Assembly: GCA_949297415.1 (NCBI GenBank)
Contig: CASFSV010000014.1
Location: 71,030 to 135,029 of the forward strand
From: an uncultured Alphaproteobacteria bacterium
GTDB taxonomy: Bacteria > Pseudomonadota > Alphaproteobacteria > RF32 > CAG-239
Reading direction: 5' to 3'
DNA: 64,000 bases
The notes under the pieces: generated by a model
What the model saw: only the letters and a program-made list of their open reading frames with translations
Told to the model about the DNA's origin: nothing
Database searches by the model: none
Program-made: the position numbers and the translations under genes
In this document: positions 60,189 to 64,000 of the stretch, piece by piece
Layout: each line of letters starts with the position of its first letter
How positions within the stretch are numbered: position 1 is the stretch's first letter

Positions 60189-60797
60189 ATGAAAGCTATT
60201 GAAATTTGGAACAATTTTCTTGCTGATAAGCAGCAGTTGTCTGATGATGACGAACTTATTTTTGTTCGTGAGGGCTTAGATGAATGGCTCTTAAAATATC
60301 TACAAGAGTTTTCCTTTGGCGAAAAAGCTGAACTGCTACTTATCAAATCTCGTTCTTTCCCTGTCGTTCTCGACTATATCTACTTTTCTGATGAGCCTTT
60401 TTTTATTCAATCCGAAAAAGCTCTGCTGGAACGAAAGGATACTGAACTTATTTTGAAGTATGCACATAAATTCTGTTTCGTACAGGAACTTCATCCCTTT
60501 ATGGTTGAAAACTCTAGCGATGATGTATTACTTGGGTATTTTCTTGAGGAAGAACTGTCGTCAGACGGAGAAATAAAACTTATTGAGCGATATTCTGAAA
60601 AACTTTTCAAAGCTTATGTTGAAGAATATGTTTTAACCGAAAATGCCGAACATTTTTTGATTGAGCAGAAAAAGTATGACTTTTTCAGAATCTATGTTTC
60701 CGAACATAATCGCATCGCTCAATCTTCTTTAACTTTACTGGCTAATTCTCATGATGAAAAAATGCTCGATATTTTTCGGGAATTTTGTTTGTGTTAG
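60189..60797 (+). CDS. Helical-repeat family protein, member 5
   Basis: The shortest member (202 residues), it lacks most of the N-terminal module and is almost pure repeats. Seven units of 26-28 residues can be laid out, beginning at DELIFVREG, ELLLIKSRS, EKALLERKD, HPFMVENSS, EIKLIERYS, EHFLIEQKK and SLTLLANSH. Each carries an aromatic Y or F about 16-17 residues in (LKYLQEF, LKYAHKF, KAYVEEY, RIYVSEH). This gives the clearest view of the repeat. It has its own terminator. Confidence 0.72.
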   Translation: MKAIEIWNNFLADKQQLSDDDELIFVREGLDEWLLKYLQEFSFGEKAELLLIKSRSFPVVLDYIYFSDEPFFIQSEKALLERKDTELILKYAHKFCFVQELHPFMVENSSDDVLLGYFLEEELSSDGEIKLIERYSEKLFKAYVEEYVLTENAEHFLIEQKKYDFFRIYVSEHNRIAQSSLTLLANSHDEKMLDIFREFCLC

Positions 60798-60810
60798 AAA
60801 TTTGCTCTTA

Positions 60811-60848
60811 AAAAAACTCTCTAACCTTTATGGCTAGAGAGTTTTTTA
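60811..60848 (+). terminator. Terminator of repeat-family member 5
   Basis: AACTCTCTA/TAGAGAGTT stem (60815-60823 and 60835-60843) with flanking As and Ts. It is usable in both directions for the convergent transporter gene. Confidence 0.85.
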
Positions 60849-60851
60849 TTC

Positions 60852-62237
60852 TTAAAATTCGGCTATAGCTTTTCCGCTTCGCCAATTCTGTTCTATCTGC
60901 TCTAACGACCGACCTTTAGTTTCTGGAATGTATTTCCATGTATAGAATAAACTGAAAATTCCGACTACTCCGAAAATACTAAAGGTTAATGCTTCGCCGA
61001 TTGTAGAAAGCAATGTCGGAAAGATTAAAGCAACAATAAAGTTAAATACAAAATTGGACATTGTTGCTATACTCATTGCCGTTCCTCTTATTGCCAACGG
61101 CATAATTTCTGAGATTAGTATCCATGCAATCGGACCTAATGAAAAAGCGAAACTAGCTATAAATGTGATAATACTACCTACGGCTATCCATTTGGTATCA
61201 TAGCCATAATTGCTGCTTAACCAGAAAGATATGGACAAAACAAATAAACTTACCGTAATACCGCTTAATCCTGCGTATAATAATGGTTTACGTCCTAATC
61301 TGTCTGTAAAAAATATAGCAACAAATGTCATTGCGAAATTAACAACACCTACTCCGACAGAGGCATATAGGGCGCCGATGTTATCTGTAAAACCTGCCGC
61401 TTTGAATATTGTTGCCGCATAGTAAATAATTGTATTAATTCCCGTACAAATCTGAATAAACATTATAAAAATTCCAACCAATACCGGTCGTAACATCCAT
61501 TGTTCAAACACTTTTCCTTGTTTCTTTTCACTACTTTTTAGGGTTGCTTGAATTTCTTTGACTTGTTTATCCGCATCTTCTTCCGGTTCGATTTTTTTGA
61601 AAATTTCTTTGGCTTCATTATAGCGGCGACGGCTTATCAACCAACGTGGCGTATCTCCGAGAAAACTAATACCTACAAGTAAAATAACTGCCGGTATCAA
61701 TCCTGCTCCCAGCATCCAACGCCAATTATATTCCGATAAGGCAAATATTCTGTTGATTAGATAGGAGAACAAAATTCCAGCCGTAATTGCTAATTGGTAC
61801 AAGGAAACCAACATTCCTCTTACCTTCTGAGGCGATAACTCCGATAAATATAAAGGAATAACAAAATTTACCATACCAATCGCCAAACCCAATATCATAC
61901 GACCGAACACTAACCATCCTACACTCGGGGCGAATCCGCAAATTAAAGATCCTATTGCGAAAATTGTTGCCGTGGCGATAATCACTTTTTTTCGACCATA
62001 AACATCTGCCAATACACCATTTACCGCAGCTCCAACAACGGCACCGACTAATGCGGAACTTACTACCCAACCTTGTTGCAATGTGCTTAGTGGCCAACTT
62101 TCGTTAATGTAGAGTAATGCGCCTGAAATTACGCCCGTATCAAATCCGGAAAGTAATCCTCCTAATGAGGCTATTCCTGCAATCACATATAATAAAAAGT
62201 GCTTTATACGTCCTTTGTTTTGAATTGTTGTATTCAT
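60852..62237 (-). CDS. MFS sugar:proton symporter (XylE/AraE/GalP type)
   Basis: A 461-residue inner-membrane transporter with twelve helices. Sugar-porter signatures are GGLLSGFDTGVISGAL, the loop DVYGRKKV after helix 2, PLYLSELSPQKVRGMLVSL, PRWLISRRRYNEA before the central loop, the second DRLGRKPLL and the C-terminal PETKGRSLEQIE. It probably imports a pentose or hexose with protons; the exact sugar cannot be told. It is a single gene, with no catabolic genes adjacent. It is divergent from the phosphatase-like gene. Confidence 0.93.
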   Translation of the reverse strand: MNTTIQNKGRIKHFLLYVIAGIASLGGLLSGFDTGVISGALLYINESWPLSTLQQGWVVSSALVGAVVGAAVNGVLADVYGRKKVIIATATIFAIGSLICGFAPSVGWLVFGRMILGLAIGMVNFVIPLYLSELSPQKVRGMLVSLYQLAITAGILFSYLINRIFALSEYNWRWMLGAGLIPAVILLVGISFLGDTPRWLISRRRYNEAKEIFKKIEPEEDADKQVKEIQATLKSSEKKQGKVFEQWMLRPVLVGIFIMFIQICTGINTIIYYAATIFKAAGFTDNIGALYASVGVGVVNFAMTFVAIFFTDRLGRKPLLYAGLSGITVSLFVLSISFWLSSNYGYDTKWIAVGSIITFIASFAFSLGPIAWILISEIMPLAIRGTAMSIATMSNFVFNFIVALIFPTLLSTIGEALTFSIFGVVGIFSLFYTWKYIPETKGRSLEQIEQNWRSGKAIAEF

Positions 62238-62380
62238 AGCGGATGTCCTTTCACTCTTTCGTTTTTATTTTATTTAGCAAAAATAGTTTTAAAATTGTTT
62301 AATGATTTTCTCTTTTTGATTGACAAAAATCGACAAACTTGCTACTTTATTTTTCGGTTAAATATAATTTAGTTACAGCT

Positions 62381-62938
62381 ATGAAACGATTAATTATTTT
62401 TAGGCATGGTAGTTATGACGAACACAAAAATTTAATTGAGACTTGTGCTCAAGATCTTTTTCGAAAAGCTCGTCACATACAAGAATTTGTCGGTCATCCC
62501 GCCGCTATTTTTGCTTCACCTATCAAAAGAGCATGGCAAACCGCTAATGTTCTTAATCTTGCGTTCGGCAATGTTCCTCTGTTTGCAAAAGACGAATTAC
62601 GAGATTTTAGCGCTCTCAGCATTCCTTATTTTGCCAAAAGATTTGCGGTTGAAGCACAACAAAATTTTGCCGATAAAGATGTGCTTGCTTGGGTTACACA
62701 CGAACCTTCCGTACACGAATTAGTCGGTATTACACTGGATACGTCTGAATGGATTGTGCTTGAAGCGCCTAAGTGGGAGATGATTTTTGAACCAAAGTTC
62801 AGAAAAATCTATCGTTCGATAAACTTTCTTACCGCACAAGGTTATTCAGCTAACGAAGCTTTCCACAAATTGGTGGAATGGACGATGGATGAACTTTCTG
62901 ATGAAGAAGCACAAAAAATCAGTTCTCTTCTGAAATGA
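62381..62938 (+). CDS. Histidine phosphatase superfamily protein (SixA-like)
   Basis: A 185-residue protein beginning KRLIIFRHGSYDE, the RHG catalytic motif of the histidine phosphatases, with FASPIKRAWQTANVL and VTHEPSVHEL supplying the second Arg and His. The C-terminal 50 residues are an extra helical region. The substrate, a phosphoprotein or small phosphoester, is unknown. A TTGACA-17-TACTTT promoter lies at 62321-62349. No ribosome-binding sequence precedes the ATG. The frame is open to 62339 inside the promoter. Confidence 0.78.
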   Translation: MKRLIIFRHGSYDEHKNLIETCAQDLFRKARHIQEFVGHPAAIFASPIKRAWQTANVLNLAFGNVPLFAKDELRDFSALSIPYFAKRFAVEAQQNFADKDVLAWVTHEPSVHELVGITLDTSEWIVLEAPKWEMIFEPKFRKIYRSINFLTAQGYSANEAFHKLVEWTMDELSDEEAQKISSLLK

Positions 62939-62954
62939 TTTTTCCTTTGTATTT

Positions 62955-62981
62955 AAACTCTCCTTTTCGGAGAGTTTTTTA
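62955..62981 (+). terminator. Rho-independent terminator
   Basis: AAACTCTCC/GGAGAGTTT stem (62955-62963 and 62969-62977) with a T-run, after the phosphatase-like gene. Confidence 0.88.
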
Positions 62982-63045
62982 TGTTTACTAATCTTTTTCT
63001 TTCGGTAATATATTCCTTGGTTTCATGATTTTAAGGTTTTGTAAA

Positions 63046-63624
63046 ATGGATTATTTAGCGCAATCTCACCTCAATACATCTATGGCTCAGAAAATTATTA
63101 ACGACAGCCGTATTATTCCTTTATGGCAGGCTATCGGAGCGCGTGTTAATCTGGTTGGTTCTCTTAGAATCGGTGTATTAGCCAAACACCTTGATATTGA
63201 TTTTCATATTTATACACCTGAACTTGATATTTCTCAAAGTTTTACAGTTATCTCGCATATCGCGCAAAATCCTTCCGTTAAAAAAATTGAATTTGTTAAT
63301 CTGGCGCAGAGTGATGAATGCTGTTTTGAGTGGCATGTTGGATATGAAGATAATGATGGGCGATTATGGCAAATTGATATTATCCAAATCAAAAGCGGTT
63401 CTTTTTACGATGGATATTTTGAACAGGTTGCCGATACTATTAAAGGTGCGTTAACTGATGACATGAAGCAAACTATTCTTAAACTCAAATTTGAAACGCC
63501 TGATCATCTCAAAATTTCCGGTATGGAATATTATAAAGCTGTTATTCAAGATGGAATTACAAATTTTAAAGATTTCTTAGTATGGCGTGCCAAGCATCCT
63601 TTTAATGGAATCATTGAATGGTAA
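63046..63624 (+). CDS. Nucleotidyltransferase-like protein
   Basis: A 192-residue soluble protein. VNLVGSLRIGVLAKHLDIDFHIYT carries a Gly-Ser followed about 14 residues later by D-x-D, as in the nucleotidyltransferase fold, and WQIDIIQIKSGSFYDGYF may supply a third acidic residue. The substrate is unknown. AAGG lies 9 bases before the ATG at 63046; an upstream ATG at 63025 has a poorer site. The fold call is tentative. Confidence 0.6.
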   Translation: MDYLAQSHLNTSMAQKIINDSRIIPLWQAIGARVNLVGSLRIGVLAKHLDIDFHIYTPELDISQSFTVISHIAQNPSVKKIEFVNLAQSDECCFEWHVGYEDNDGRLWQIDIIQIKSGSFYDGYFEQVADTIKGALTDDMKQTILKLKFETPDHLKISGMEYYKAVIQDGITNFKDFLVWRAKHPFNGIIEW

Positions 63625-63631
63625 TTCGTTC

Positions 63632-64000
63632 TTATATTGCTTGTTTGCAGACATCAATCCATGTGGAAGTCGGAATATAATTTTTTAGTTCTTCAGGTGT
63701 TACCTCTATTGCACTATTGGAACTGCCACAGGCGGGATATACACTTTGAAATCTTTTTAACGACTCGTCCAAATATATTTCAACATTTTCAGGTACACCA
63801 AAAGGGCAAACTCCGCCTATCGCATGACCTACGCGTTCTATTACTTCGTCTGCCGTCAACATCTTTGCTTTGATATGAAACGCGGCTTTATACTTAGCGT
63901 TATCTATTTTACAATCTCCTGCCATTACTATCAGTATTGTTTTCTCTTTTATTGCAAAAGATAATGTTTTTGCGATGCGACATGGTTCGCAACCTAACGC
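63632..64000 (-). CDS. YbaK/EbsC-family aminoacyl-tRNA deacylase, N-terminus beyond window
   Basis: The frame continues without a stop to the right edge: ALGCEPCRIAKTLSFAIKEK leads into MAGDCKIDNAKYKAAF. The C-terminal part AIGGVCPFGVPENVEIYLDESL and SSNSAIEVTPEELK is characteristic of YbaK/prolyl-tRNA editing domains, which hydrolyse mischarged tRNAs such as Cys-tRNA-Pro. The Met at 63925 is internal. About 123 residues are visible of an expected 155-165. Confidence 0.85.
   Translation of the reverse strand, partial: ALGCEPCRIAKTLSFAIKEKTILIVMAGDCKIDNAKYKAAFHIKAKMLTADEVIERVGHAIGGVCPFGVPENVEIYLDESLKRFQSVYPACGSSNSAIEVTPEELKNYIPTSTWIDVCKQAI

Noticed and set aside
1-64000. CRISPR arrays, insertion sequences or rRNA genes
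   Set aside because: I looked for regularly spaced direct repeats of 25-40 bases, DDE transposase motifs with terminal repeats, and rRNA signatures. None was found apart from the short repeats reported.

Overview
The window looks like chromosome of a low-GC, Gram-negative alphaproteobacterium, probably an anaerobic gut or host-associated one. This is inference. It rests on the rpiB-glyA and map-radC gene pairs, an outer-membrane beta-barrel and lipoproteins, ribonuclease D, a [FeFe]-hydrogenase maturase (HydE), an AT-rich sequence, and a class A beta-lactamase of the Bacteroidetes-like subclass. No 16S gene is present to settle the matter.

Positions 1 to about 5280 are the right-hand end of an integrated mobile element. 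It carries a serine recombinase, a terminase-small-subunit-like HTH protein, an HUH replication or relaxase-type protein, a duplicated Cys-cluster protein, an AlpA/excisionase-like HTH and a tyrosine integrase. It ends at a displaced 3' fragment of tRNA-Lys (attachment site). The intact tRNA should lie left of the window.

From 5.3 to 30 kb there is mixed housekeeping and accessory content: acetyltransferases, an esterase, hydE overlapping an unusual mnmA, two small tandem membrane proteins, a secreted Arg/His/Pro-rich protein, and an amidoligase plus N-formylglutamate-amidohydrolase operon. That operon is led by a possible 41-codon hydrophobic peptide and an interlocked inverted-repeat (pseudoknot) element. 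Next come apt, tRNA-Thr, an Fe-S aldo/keto reductase, a CorC-type membrane protein, map-radC, tspO and alaS. From 30 to 48 kb there is a structured ncRNA candidate, rnd, aspS, rpmI-rplT, pheST, a small thiol-redox cassette, a two-HTH ArsR-type regulator, a beta-lactamase, tRNA-Asn and tRNA-Cys, rpiB-glyA and nagB. From 48.5 to 52.6 kb lies an operon of one TPR protein and two paralogous GT-C membrane glycosyltransferases.

The most unusual region is 52.7 to 60.8 kb. It holds five paralogous, signal-peptide-free proteins built of 26 to 28 residue helical repeats. Each is its own transcription unit with its own terminator and the same promoter-leader architecture: TTGACA/T, then 46 to 49 nt to a TTATGT..A.TATT box, then 29 to 32 nt to an ATG without a Shine-Dalgarno sequence. 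A related leader precedes a phosphoribosyltransferase-like gene near 24 kb, which suggests a small regulon. The window closes with a sugar/proton symporter, a histidine-phosphatase-like protein, a nucleotidyltransferase-like protein and the 3' part of a YbaK-type deacylase.
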